A stretch of DNA of 51,644 bases from Deltaproteobacteria bacterium (GTDB taxonomy: Bacteria; Desulfobacterota; Desulfuromonadia; Geobacterales; Pseudopelobacteraceae), in contig JAJZRX010000016.1 in the NCBI GenBank assembly GCA_021850095.1, positions 1 to 51,644 of the forward strand. Direction: 5' to 3'. Every line of letters begins with the position of its first letter. The stretch's first letter is position 1. The notes under the pieces were generated by a model, which had not been told where the DNA came from, made no database searches, and worked only from the letters and a program-made list of their open reading frames with translations. The translations under genes were made by a program, and so were the position numbers. This document shows, piece after piece, positions 1 through 7,740 of the stretch.

Positions 1-69
1 CGGCAACAACTCGTTGAAAGGATAGCAGTGAGCGGCTTTATCAGCCAGACCCATACGGGACCGGCATAG
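1..69 (+). CDS. Possible 3' end of an unidentified gene
   Basis: An open frame enters from the left edge and ends at a TAG at 67-69, coding about 22 residues that end in HTGPA. A strong terminator-like hairpin follows 13 bases later, which is why this may be a real gene end. The fragment is too short to recognise and could be noncoding. Confidence 0.3.
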   Translation, partial: RQQLVERIAVSGFISQTHTGPA

Positions 70-82
70 CCAGTCCACATGA

Positions 83-105
83 CCACACCCGCAGGGTGTG
101 GTTTT
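83..105 (+). terminator. Rho-independent terminator
   Basis: An 8-bp perfect stem (CCACACCC / GGGTGTGG) around a GCA loop is followed by TTTT. It sits just after the open frame entering from the left edge and about 180 bases before ogt, so it probably ends the upstream transcript. Confidence 0.7.
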
Positions 106-283
106 CTACGTTATGAATAAATTTTAGAGAGGATAGTTTTCGCATAAATGGTCTGTCAATACTGCCCAACTCGTCTTAAATTGTCAATAGACGATTAGTT
201 TTATCGTGTTTCCGTTCAGCCCGCTAAAATGATACCGTATTTACCGTAATTCAGAACGAAAACCCTGTCAAGGAGGAACTGAC

Positions 284-784
284 ATGAAACTGAAATGCAC
301 TATACCGACACCTCTGGGTGACATGATCGCCCTGGCGGAAGCTGGTTCGCTGTGTGAACTGCGCTTCATCGGCCAGAAATATGCGCCGGAAAACACCGGG
401 GAGTGGCAGCCTGATTCTGATCACCCGCTGTTTATGGCACTGCGGGGCCAACTGGAAGCTTATTTCGCGGGTCAGCTGAACACCTTCGATCTGCCGTTGG
501 CCCCCCGGGGAACTCCCTTTCAGATGGCGGTCTGGGAGCTGTTGCGCGCCATACCCTCCGGCACGACGGTCACCTACGGCGCCCTGGCCAGGCAGCTGGC
601 CGAACAGCGTCAGGGACGGTTGCCCGCGCCCCAGGCGGTGGGAGGCGCCGTGGGGCGCAATCCGATTGCGATCATCATCCCCTGTCATCGCGTGCTGGGG
701 GTCAACGGCTCCCTGACCGGCTATGCCGGGGGGCTGGAGCGCAAGGCAGCCCTGCTGGACCTGGAAAAACAGATTGCAGCATAA
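284..784 (+). CDS. ogt: Methylated-DNA--protein-cysteine methyltransferase (Ogt/AGT family)
   Basis: Suicide DNA-repair enzyme that moves O6-alkyl groups from guanine (and O4 from thymine) to its own cysteine in the cytoplasm. The protein has 166 aa, the normal Ogt length. The active-site motif PCHRVLG lies near residue 132, followed by the C-terminal LTGYAGGLERKAALL signature; the helix-turn-helix part (GTTVTYGALARQLA) precedes it. The ATG at 284 has a clean AGGAGGA ribosome site at 271-277. The stop codon lies inside a palindrome that is the likely operator of the next gene. It lacks the Ada-type N-terminal domain, so it should be a repair enzyme and not a regulator. Confidence 0.93.
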   Translation: MKLKCTIPTPLGDMIALAEAGSLCELRFIGQKYAPENTGEWQPDSDHPLFMALRGQLEAYFAGQLNTFDLPLAPRGTPFQMAVWELLRAIPSGTTVTYGALARQLAEQRQGRLPAPQAVGGAVGRNPIAIIIPCHRVLGVNGSLTGYAGGLERKAALLDLEKQIAA

Positions 785-805
785 TAGATAGCATGCTATC
801 TATTA
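782..805. promoter_or_regulatory. Perfect 24-bp palindrome, probable MarR/SlyA operator
   Basis: Positions 782-805 are a perfect inverted repeat centred on GCATGC (half site TAATAGATAGCA). It overlaps the ogt stop codon and ends three bases before the start of the MarR-family gene. MarR/SlyA dimers bind AT-rich palindromes of this kind, often at their own gene, so autoregulation is inferred. The palindrome also occupies the place where a Shine-Dalgarno sequence would be. Confidence 0.7.
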
Positions 806-808
806 ATT

Positions 809-1273
809 ATGAACCTATCCACAACAAAGATCGATCGCAGTAACCTCCTGTTCCGCCTGGGACGCCTGACGCGCCGCTGGCGGCAGGTCCTGGACAGCGA
901 AGTCCAGGCAGCCGGGCTGACCGACGCCACCTGGCGCCCCCTGATCCACCTGCACCTCCTGGGAGACGGATGCCGCCAGAAGGATCTGGCGGCATCCGTC
1001 GGCATCGAGGGTCCCTCGCTTGTTCGCCTGCTGGATACGCTGATGGCAAAAGGTCTGGTGGAACGCTCCGAAGATACCAGCGACCGGCGCGCCAAACAGC
1101 TGCGGCTGACAGCCAACGGCCAGGTGTTCGTCTCGCGGATTCGGAAGATTGTCACGTCGCTGGAGGATGAACTGCTTGACCCGTTCAGCGATGCAGAGAT
1201 TGACTGCCTGGCACAACTGATCCTGCGCCTGGAATCACAGGTCAATGACGTGCGCCAGAGGGTGAAACGCTGA
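809..1273 (+). CDS. MarR/SlyA-family transcriptional regulator
   Basis: A 154-aa winged-helix dimeric regulator. The middle holds the recognition region (QKDLAASVGIEGPSLVRLLD) and the wing (GLVERSEDTSDRRAKQLRLT), typical of SlyA-like MarR proteins. The ATG at 809 follows directly on a 24-bp palindrome and no ribosome site is visible, so translation may be leaderless, coupled to ogt, or controlled by the bound repressor. The stop overlaps the start of the FUSC gene (TGATG). A SlyA-type regulator next to a FUSC efflux gene is a familiar pairing (compare slyA/ydhK in E. coli). It probably controls the downstream transporter in response to an aromatic or phenolic ligand; the ligand is unknown. 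Confidence 0.88.
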   Translation: MNLSTTKIDRSNLLFRLGRLTRRWRQVLDSEVQAAGLTDATWRPLIHLHLLGDGCRQKDLAASVGIEGPSLVRLLDTLMAKGLVERSEDTSDRRAKQLRLTANGQVFVSRIRKIVTSLEDELLDPFSDAEIDCLAQLILRLESQVNDVRQRVKR

Positions 1274-3246
1274 TGCCCGACCGGTGGGGCCGCCTTGCGC
1301 GGCACGAATGGCCGCTGATTGTGCTGGCTTTCCGGGGTACCCTGGCGGCCCTGGCCGCCCTGACGGTGGCGATCGCCCTGAAGCTGGAATGTCCCTACTG
1401 GGCGGCGATGACGGCCCTGATCGTGATTCAGCCGACCCGCGGGCTGCTGCTGGAAAAGAGCTTTTATCGCCTGGTCGGCACGGCGGCCGGCTCGCTGGCT
1501 GGCCTGGCGATGCTGCAGACCTCCCTTTCACCCCCGATGCTGACGATCATGCTCTCCCTCTGGCTGGCGGGCTGCATTGCCGCCGGCAACCTGCTGTACG
1601 GTTTCCGCTCCTATGCCGCCATGGTGGCCGCCTGCACCGGGGCCGTGATTGCCATGGCCGGTTACAACAACCCGCCGCACCTGAATGATCTGGTATTCGG
1701 GCGGATCGCCGGCATAACCATCGGGATCGTTGTCTCGACCGCGGTGACGCTCTTTTTTACCCGCCGGCGCTCGAAACGTGAACTGCTGGACCGGCTGACG
1801 CTACTGGTTGGAGAGGAAATCGAATGGCTGGCGCGGCTGCTGGGGGAAGGGGAGCACGAGGGGCTGAATGCCCGGCGACAGGATATTCTGGTAAACATCG
1901 CCGAAATCGAGGCCAGCCTGGATGCGGTCTGGGCCGGTTCGATCGGCCTGAAAAAGCGCAAGCGCGCTGTCCAGGGTCTGATTGTCGCCATGCTCTCCCT
2001 GCTGGAAGCGGGCAAATTGGCCGGAAGGTACCTGTCTCGCCATGCTTCAGGAGACGCCTGGCGACAGCCGTTGGCCCGGAAGCTGACGGAGATGGCCGCA
2101 CAGCTGGATGGAGACCAACCGCTCGAATCCGTCTTTACGGACAGCCCGGCAATGCTGGACGCGCTGCGAGGGCGCCTGCCGCTGGCGGGCGAAGCCCTGA
2201 CCGATCTGATCGGCTCCCTGGAGCTGGTCACCAATGAATGGGATCGAATCGTACCCAAAACCGAAAGGCCGGCCGGCAATCATTTCATCCTTCACCGCGA
2301 CTGGCAGGAAGCCGGCCGGGCCGCGCTGCGGGCCGCAACGGCGATAGCGGCTGTCGGCACGGCCTGGCACCTGACCGGCTGGAGCGAAGGCCCCTTGATG
2401 CTGATGGCGGCCTCGATCATGGTCAGCATATTCTCCACCCACGATCGCCCCTCCGTCATGCTTTCCCACATTTTCTGCGGGGCATCACTGGGAGTCGCGG
2501 CCGCTTTTCTGGTGCGGTTGGTGCTCCTGCCGGGAATCAGCAGTCCGCTGCTGCAGGTGCTCGTCACCGTACCGGTCCTGATGGCGGGCATCGTCGCCCT
2601 GCACCATCGCCGGACCGCACTGGGAGCCATGGACGCCATGCTTTTCTTCCTGTTTGTCATGCAGCCGGGACTACCGGCCGTCCCCCCGGCGGCCGTCTTT
2701 GCCGCGGGCGGGTTCGCCGTGCTGGCCGGAATCGGTGTTGCGATCATTGCCTTCCGCTTCCTGCTGCCGATCGATCCGGCCCGGCGGCTCCGTTCGCTCT
2801 TGATCGCCATCAGCCGGGATCTGGCCGCCATGACCGTCGCCGATTCGGCTGCAGCGCTGAAAAAGTACCGCGCCCGAACGCATCACCGGGTTTTGCGGAT
2901 ACTGACCAATGCCCAAAAGCTAGACAAGGATCTCGGCCAGGTTATCGAGGGGGGATTGGCGGCGCTGGCAATTGCCCGATGTATCCAGCAACTGCAGGGC
3001 AGGGGCGAAGACTCCCCGGCGGTCGTGCGCCAAACAGCCCGGCGGCTCAAACTGGTTATCCGGCAACCGGACAGAATACTGCCAATGCTGGAGGACATCT
3101 CCGGTCGGCTTTACCGGGCAATGGGAACCGGACAAAGATCCTTATGTGCAATCAGCCAGAACGCGGCGATGACACCACCCTCGGTAGTGTCCTTGCGGTC
3201 GAAGGTGTTATTTACCCTGAGAAAAGAGAGTCAATGCCATACTTGA
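1273..3246 (+). CDS. FUSC-family inner-membrane efflux protein
   Basis: A 657-aa fusaric-acid-resistance type transporter. Two hydrophobic blocks are seen: residues about 15-165 (TLAALAALTVAIALKL, YWAAMTALIVIQPTRGLLLE) and about 350-500, separated by a long soluble helical stretch. This two-block plan is that of AaeB/YdhK/YccS proteins, which export aromatic acids, usually with a periplasmic adaptor. No HlyD-like adaptor or outer-membrane factor is beside it. The start overlaps the MarR gene by one base. The last 40 residues, after GRLYRAMGTG, look unlike the rest of the family and overlap the next gene's start by 13 bases; the natural end may have been altered. Confidence 0.85.
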   Translation: MPDRWGRLARHEWPLIVLAFRGTLAALAALTVAIALKLECPYWAAMTALIVIQPTRGLLLEKSFYRLVGTAAGSLAGLAMLQTSLSPPMLTIMLSLWLAGCIAAGNLLYGFRSYAAMVAACTGAVIAMAGYNNPPHLNDLVFGRIAGITIGIVVSTAVTLFFTRRRSKRELLDRLTLLVGEEIEWLARLLGEGEHEGLNARRQDILVNIAEIEASLDAVWAGSIGLKKRKRAVQGLIVAMLSLLEAGKLAGRYLSRHASGDAWRQPLARKLTEMAAQLDGDQPLESVFTDSPAMLDALRGRLPLAGEALTDLIGSLELVTNEWDRIVPKTERPAGNHFILHRDWQEAGRAALRAATAIAAVGTAWHLTGWSEGPLMLMAASIMVSIFSTHDRPSVMLSHIFCGASLGVAAAFLVRLVLLPGISSPLLQVLVTVPVLMAGIVALHHRRTALGAMDAMLFFLFVMQPGLPAVPPAAVFAAGGFAVLAGIGVAIIAFRFLLPIDPARRLRSLLIAISRDLAAMTVADSAAALKKYRARTHHRVLRILTNAQKLDKDLGQVIEGGLAALAIARCIQQLQGRGEDSPAVVRQTARRLKLVIRQPDRILPMLEDISGRLYRAMGTGQRSLCAISQNAAMTPPSVVSLRSKVLFTLRKESQCHT

Positions 3247-3575
3247 GATTCAAAGGCTTCGACGAGGATTTTCTGCGCCAGCAGCTGCCGCTGCTGGTAG
3301 AGGAATTTTCCCGTTCAGCCGCCGTACCGCCGGAAATCGTAAAGATCGAATTGTTGGCCATCACGCGGATTACCGACACGCCCCGTTCGCTGGAAATCCT
3401 CATGTTTCCGCGCGGACAACACAAGCATGACCGTATCGCCGCCGGTCTGCATGATCTGCTCAGCACGTTCGGCTATCATGACGTGCACATCTTTTTCGTG
3501 CCGCTTTCCCCGGCTCTGTATTACAAACAGGGAGCGCCGCTGAAAAACATCAGCTGGCTGGCAGGCGGTCCCTGA
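3234..3575 (+). CDS. DUF1904 family protein
   Basis: A 113-aa cytoplasmic protein beginning MPYLRFKGFDEDFLRQQLP. The pattern (start MPxLRFxG, central E-LLAITRI-D, then FPRGQHKHDRIA) matches the small DUF1904 family, which resembles tautomerase-like folds; no reaction is established. The start at 3234 is chosen because AAGAGAG lies just upstream and the family begins there; a longer frame running back to 2238 is a shadow of the FUSC gene. It overlaps the FUSC stop by 13 bases, so the two are probably co-translated. Confidence 0.75.
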   Translation: MPYLRFKGFDEDFLRQQLPLLVEEFSRSAAVPPEIVKIELLAITRITDTPRSLEILMFPRGQHKHDRIAAGLHDLLSTFGYHDVHIFFVPLSPALYYKQGAPLKNISWLAGGP

Positions 3576-3772
3576 AGCGGATGCACCCTCCGGCATGACC
3601 AACCGAAATGTTTCCGAAACGTTGTCTGATCCCGCCTCCCTTATCACCTGTGCTATAAACCCACGAACATGCTCGCAACCCGACTCACACCCCTACATCG
3701 TCAAATAACAATAAAGATGCAGGGGCACAGGGCACGATTTCTCAGGTAATTACGAACACCGCATGACTGTAC

Positions 3773-3802
3773 TTGCAAATATACCGCTTATGGCAGTATA
3801 AA
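3773..3802 (+). promoter_or_regulatory. Candidate sigma-70 promoter of the CARF gene
   Basis: TTGCAA at 3773-3778 and TATAAA at 3797-3802 are 18 bases apart, about 30 bases before the CARF gene start. The rest of the 258-base gap from 3576 shows no other clear signal. Confidence 0.45.
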
Positions 3803-3833
3803 ACCAAATCCCGCACAACGCTCCGGAGAAACA

Positions 3834-4988
3834 ATGTCACCTGCGCCATTTCGCGAAACACTGGTTTTTGTTGCCGGCTCCACCCCCCAGATCATCACCG
3901 AGACGATTCAGGCGCTTGTATGCCAGACCCCACCGATTATTCCCGATTGCATCCGCATTATAACCACCACTCCCGGCAAGCAGCTGATTCTGGACAAACT
4001 GGTAACAGGCGGGATTCTGTCCGCTCTCTGCCGGGAATATGAAATTCCGGACATCACACTCGAAAACGGTAATTTCCTGGTGCTGTGCGATCATCAGGGG
4101 CGCGAGGTAGATGATCTCTGGACGGTCGAGGAAAACGAGATCGCCGCCGACCAGATCGCCGGCTTTTTGCGGGAGCTGGCCGCCGAGCCCGGCACTCGGC
4201 TGCACTGCTGTCTGTCCGGGGGTCGCAAAACCATGAGTTATTTCATGGGGCTGGCCTTCCAGCTGGTGGCGCGGCAGTGGGATAGCCTTTATCACATCAT
4301 GGTCAGTCCGGATTTTGAGAAGAATCCGGATTTCTTTTACAAACCGCGCACAAATGCCGTTATCAACGCCCGTTTCCGGGACGGCAGCAAAAAAACAGTC
4401 AACACCGACGATGCCCAGATCAACCTGGTCCCGCTGCCGCTGATCTACCTGCGCGACAAACTGACCCTGGGGAGCGGCGGTGTGCGCGAGATGGTTGCCG
4501 AAGGGCAGCGAACGATCAACAGCTCCTCGGTGCAGCGAGCGGTTGTTATCAATTTATGCGAGCGGACGCTGTACATAGGAACCACCCTGATCGAGCTGAA
4601 GCCGGCCCAGCTAACGGTCTACACCGCTTTTCTGCGGCTCAAGAACGGATCGTGCAAACTGAATAGTCGCGACTATTGCAGGGAATGTAGGTCATGCTTC
4701 GTCCAATTGGTTGAGATGACCGAGCGGCCTTTTGTCGAAGCCATGGCCGATGATTATCAACAGATCTACAGCGGGGATCCTTTCAAACGCGAAGAGCTGC
4801 TGGGCAAATGGCAAAGCGCCCTTGATAATTCCACCTTGCGTCAGCAGATCAGCAAGATCAACAAAACCATCATGGAAGAGCTGAAAGATGAAACGCTTCA
4901 TCCTTTCTACCTGATCAGCTGCAACAGAAAATATGGCGGCAGCCGTTACGGCGTGCGGGTGGAAAAGGGTAAAATCTCTATCAGCTGA
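3834..4988 (+). CDS. CRISPR-associated CARF-domain protein, NE0113 family
   Basis: A 384-aa protein with two recognisable parts. The first 200 residues resemble the CARF fold of the NE0113 family (Pfam PF09623 / TIGR02584): near the start VAGSTPQIITETIQAL, then the conserved LSGGRKTMSYFMGLAF near residue 125. CARF domains bind cyclic oligoadenylate made by type III CRISPR complexes, and some members cleave it. The C-terminal part (LKPAQLTVYTAFLRL, then a CRECRSC cysteine cluster) looks like a winged-helix segment, suggesting a cOA-responsive regulator or ring nuclease; this is inference. It has its own promoter and a GGAGA ribosome site. It lies 100 bases before a second gene that runs into a CRISPR array. 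No cas10 or other effector genes are in the window. Confidence 0.8.
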   Translation: MSPAPFRETLVFVAGSTPQIITETIQALVCQTPPIIPDCIRIITTTPGKQLILDKLVTGGILSALCREYEIPDITLENGNFLVLCDHQGREVDDLWTVEENEIAADQIAGFLRELAAEPGTRLHCCLSGGRKTMSYFMGLAFQLVARQWDSLYHIMVSPDFEKNPDFFYKPRTNAVINARFRDGSKKTVNTDDAQINLVPLPLIYLRDKLTLGSGGVREMVAEGQRTINSSSVQRAVVINLCERTLYIGTTLIELKPAQLTVYTAFLRLKNGSCKLNSRDYCRECRSCFVQLVEMTERPFVEAMADDYQQIYSGDPFKREELLGKWQSALDNSTLRQQISKINKTIMEELKDETLHPFYLISCNRKYGGSRYGVRVEKGKISIS

Positions 4989-5087
4989 AACCATCCTTGC
5001 CTGCACCATAAGGCCCTGACATTCAATGCGGTCCGGCTAGAACCGGATAGCGTGTGTATAACCTGAATAAAAATCCGGAGGGACACA

Positions 5088-6305
5088 ATGGGTGTGGAAA
5101 GCTGGAGCAGAACCTTTGCCATGTATGCGGCCAGCCTGCTGCGGCAGGGCAATTTTGTCGACGCCGGTTTTGTATCCGCAATCCTCTTTGAAAGATTTAT
5201 CGAAGACAGCCTGATCAGTTGCCGGCTTGAAAAATCATCCAACGGCGATTTCCTCTACAACGCCATTGAAGAACTCTCCATCATCGATCCCCGACGATTT
5301 GACAGAAGATACCTCCACCGCCTCCGGAAAATCCTCAACCGTTACATCATCCATACCGACGATGCCTTTGAAGGCTACAAAGACCAGCGGGAACGGGAAC
5401 GGATCCGCAAAGAAATTGCGCTGCTGGTCAATTATGTCTGGAAAGTCATGGACGCGGAACGCTTCGAAGAGTACGGCTCGCTGCAAGGGATACCGCTGCT
5501 CACCGCCGATTATGCTGTCCTGGCGGTCAGAGAGTTTTTCCAGGACGAAGAAGTGGAAATCGAAGCCGACCACTGCAGCATCGAGCGGCGCGACTTCCAT
5601 GACCTGATCCACATGCGCAAGCACCTGCTGCACCTGTCAACCCACCTCAAGCGCAACCTGCTGGCCGGCTATCCCAACCTCGGCATCGACGTCATCAGCC
5701 GGGTCGACACCACCTCGGCCTACGTCTGGCTGGCGGTCAACCTGCTGCGCCCCGGCTGGGACAACCAGCGCGACCGGGTGCGCCACGCCTCGGCCTCGAT
5801 CATGGTCACCCCCCTCGATTTGAGAATGTGCATCAGTTTCGGCGGCGAAGCGTACATTCCCCGCAAAGACTGGTACAAATTTCTGGAGTCACCCGTCTTA
5901 AGGGATTTCATCACCAGCAATCCCGGTCTGCTGATGTTCAACGTCGACTGGCACTGCTTTATCACCGACCGTTATGAAGCACGCAATTTCGCCGGCAGCC
6001 AGACTTTTCGGGACGAGCTGGCCGAGGCGCGGCAATTGCTGGCGGTCTGCCAGGAGCGGCGCGGGGTCATCACCTGGGACCGCCTGCTGGCTGGCTTTAT
6101 AATCGAGCGGACGACCGTCGGTTACCCCTGCGGGGGACTGAAACTTTACAGGCCGGTTCAACTTTTGATTCACCGACAGCTCAAATTACGGGCTGGATTA
6201 CCCCTGCGGGGGACTGAAACGTGTAGGCACCACAGTTCATGCACTGTAAACCGATTACGGGCTGGATTACCCCTGCGGGGGACTGAAACAATAAATAGCC
6301 GATAA
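5088..6305 (+). CDS. Unrecognised protein with HEPN-like N-terminus, frame running into the CRISPR array
   Basis: A 405-aa frame with a strong ribosome site (GGAGGG at 5077-5082). I do not recognise the family. The first 130 residues are helical; FVSAILFERFIEDSL followed by LRKILNRYIIHTDDAF recalls HEPN/DUF4145 domains, where an Arg-x-His motif cuts RNA, but the spacing is not canonical. The middle, about 145-335, has conserved-looking pieces (RVDTTSAYVWLAVNLLRP, FNVDWHCFITDRY). From about residue 344 the frame reads through a degenerate repeat and two full CRISPR repeats, giving the artificial RAGLPLRGTET twice. The true C-terminus is probably lost near 6115 by fusion with the array. It lies just after the CARF gene, so a cOA- or CRISPR-linked role is inferred. 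Confidence 0.6.
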   Translation: MGVESWSRTFAMYAASLLRQGNFVDAGFVSAILFERFIEDSLISCRLEKSSNGDFLYNAIEELSIIDPRRFDRRYLHRLRKILNRYIIHTDDAFEGYKDQRERERIRKEIALLVNYVWKVMDAERFEEYGSLQGIPLLTADYAVLAVREFFQDEEVEIEADHCSIERRDFHDLIHMRKHLLHLSTHLKRNLLAGYPNLGIDVISRVDTTSAYVWLAVNLLRPGWDNQRDRVRHASASIMVTPLDLRMCISFGGEAYIPRKDWYKFLESPVLRDFITSNPGLLMFNVDWHCFITDRYEARNFAGSQTFRDELAEARQLLAVCQERRGVITWDRLLAGFIIERTTVGYPCGGLKLYRPVQLLIHRQLKLRAGLPLRGTETCRHHSSCTVNRLRAGLPLRGTETINSR

Positions 6306-6358
6306 CACAAGCCAATATTCGCATTACGGGCTGGATTACCCCTGCGGGGGACTGAAAC
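6121..6358 (+). CRISPR. Small CRISPR array, four repeats and three spacers
   Basis: Three identical 36-bp repeats lie at 6185-6220, 6254-6289 and 6323-6358. Each starts ATTACGGGCTGG, has a CCCCTGCGGGG palindromic core and ends GGGGGACTGAAAC. A fourth repeat keeps only its last 23-24 bases (6121-6144). Spacers are 40, 33 and 33 bp (6145-6184, 6221-6253, 6290-6322). The GAAAC end suggests plus-strand crRNA with an ACTGAAAC handle. However, the decayed repeat is at the left, where the leader would be expected in that orientation, and coding sequence lies upstream, so this may be a leaderless remnant or be read the other way. No cas genes adjoin apart from the CARF gene. Confidence 0.93.
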
Positions 6359-6454
6359 AAACCCGGCCACCATTTGTTGTTGAACCCACTACCGCAAAGT
6401 ATTACTATGCAATAAATGTATTACATACAAACAAAGGTTCAACAGGAGGCATGT

Positions 6455-6700
6455 ATGCTGTCAACCGTCACAGCAAAGGGGCAGATAACTATTCCGGCAG
6501 ACATTCGCAATCGGTTCAAAATCCAGCCCAATGACCGGGTTGATTTCTTTGTGGACGACGAGCGCATCATCATCACTCCGGTCAAAACCCTCAAACAGCT
6601 GCGGGGGGTTGTCGCGCCGGTCGGCACGGGCGGGATTGTCGCAGAACGCGAGGAGGCGAAGCGCATGGTTGCCGGGCGTATCGCCGATGAAAGCCTATGA
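6455..6700 (+). CDS. AbrB/MazE-type antitoxin (VapB-like)
   Basis: An 81-aa swapped-hairpin DNA-binding antitoxin. The start MLSTVTAKGQITIPADIR is the classic SpoVT/AbrB fold signature, followed by the second hairpin strand DFFVDDERIIITP. The C-terminal half is the toxin-binding tail. The ATG at 6455 is chosen because AGGAGG is at 6444-6449; an earlier ATG at 6416 would place that ribosome site inside the gene. The stop overlaps the toxin start (ATGA at 6697-6700). It is expected to neutralise the PIN toxin and repress its own operon. Confidence 0.9.
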   Translation: MLSTVTAKGQITIPADIRNRFKIQPNDRVDFFVDDERIIITPVKTLKQLRGVVAPVGTGGIVAEREEAKRMVAGRIADESL

Positions 6701-7107
6701 AAAGGTGCTTTGTTGATACCAACCTGTTCATCCGCTATCTGACCAACGACGATCCCGATCTGGCCGATCGGGTCGGACAGCTCCTGGACGATGCCGCCGC
6801 CGGGGTCGTGCAGCTGGTGACAACCGAACTGGTAATTGCTGAAACCGTCTGGGTTCTCGAATCGTCCTATCGGCTGAAGAATGTTCAGATCGCGCCGCTG
6901 GTGCGCGGTATTCTGGCCACAGCGGGGCTGGAAGTCATCAATGGCGACCTGATCGGCAAAGCGCTTGTCATGTATGAATTCCACAACATCGACTTCGTGG
7001 ATTCCTACATTGCCGCCCTGATGGAAAAGCAGGGCATAGAGGATATTTATTCCTATGACAGAAAACACCTTGCCCGCTTAAAGAGCATAAATCGCCGGGA
7101 ACCGTAA
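6697..7107 (+). CDS. PIN-domain ribonuclease toxin (VapC-like)
   Basis: A 136-aa PIN-domain protein. The four acidic positions expected for Mg-dependent RNA cleavage are visible: D in FVDTNLFIRYL (residue 7), E in VIAETVWVLE near 50, and D near 108-109 in IDFVDSYIAA, with a fourth D in SYDRKHLARL. VapC toxins cut tRNA or rRNA. The start overlaps the antitoxin stop, so the pair is translationally coupled. It lies 340 bases after the CRISPR array, a common neighbourhood for such modules. Confidence 0.92.
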   Translation: MKRCFVDTNLFIRYLTNDDPDLADRVGQLLDDAAAGVVQLVTTELVIAETVWVLESSYRLKNVQIAPLVRGILATAGLEVINGDLIGKALVMYEFHNIDFVDSYIAALMEKQGIEDIYSYDRKHLARLKSINRREP

Positions 7108-7318
7108 CAGAGGGGGGAAATCCTGAGGTGAGTGGCGGAATGCTCTTGAAAATCAGATTAATCAGCGGGGCTGTATTGTGACGTCAATACCTTTTCTCGT
7201 TTCAGCAGGCCTGCTTACATGAAACGTTTCGGCAACCTTTCCTGACGCTGCAGACACCGCGTGTCGGGGTATCCTTACAACGGCACATATCGTCTGCATG
7301 GTCGAAAGAGGAGGAGCT

Positions 7319-7705
7319 ATGGCACTCATGATTTTTTTGTCGTCCCTGTTCGACGACAGCCGAAATCAGGATTCGGCATCGCTATTCGATACTTTTATCA
7401 GCTCCGAAGCGCCCTATTCCAGCAGCAACGACAACTGGCAGCAGGACGATGACATGCTTACCAACCCGATCTATTCCTGGAACCCGGCCAATATCCACCA
7501 CAGCTCCGACCCGGCCTACGCTTTCGAGCCGGGCAACATTTTCCACGATACGCCCATGGATCCGACCTGGCACGATTCGTCATTCGATATCGGCTGCGGA
7601 ACGTCGGGTTTTGACCCGTTCGACAGCAGCTGCTCGTGCGGCTTTGACGACAGCAATTCTCTCTGCGGCAGTTCCTTCGATTCCAGCGATCCGTGGAACG
7701 ACTGA
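7319..7705 (+). CDS. Ser/Asp-rich small protein of unknown function
   Basis: A 128-aa protein I do not recognise. It begins with a short hydrophobic run (MALMIFLSSLF), then becomes very rich in Ser, Asp, Asn and aromatic residues. It ends with a cysteine-bearing section (GCGTSGFDPFDSSCSCGF) and many DSS/SFD pieces, giving a strongly acidic, low-complexity chain. The start at 7319 follows AGGAGGAG. Only 35 bases separate it from the outer-membrane protein gene, so the two are probably one transcript. Metal (Ca) binding or an extracytoplasmic location would fit the composition but nothing shows it. Confidence 0.55.
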   Translation: MALMIFLSSLFDDSRNQDSASLFDTFISSEAPYSSSNDNWQQDDDMLTNPIYSWNPANIHHSSDPAYAFEPGNIFHDTPMDPTWHDSSFDIGCGTSGFDPFDSSCSCGFDDSNSLCGSSFDSSDPWND

Positions 7706-7740
7706 AACCATACCCATCACACACCAGGAGAGATGACATT

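Noticed and set aside
2238..3233. Long frame upstream of DUF1904 in the same frame
   Set aside because: It overlaps the FUSC gene in another frame and has a shadow-type Arg/Gly/Pro composition; only the part from 3234 is real.
6170..6373. Minus-strand 67-aa frame with a repeated VSVPRRGNPARN motif
   Set aside because: The repeats are the translation of the CRISPR repeats; there is no ribosome site and no reason to think it is a protein.
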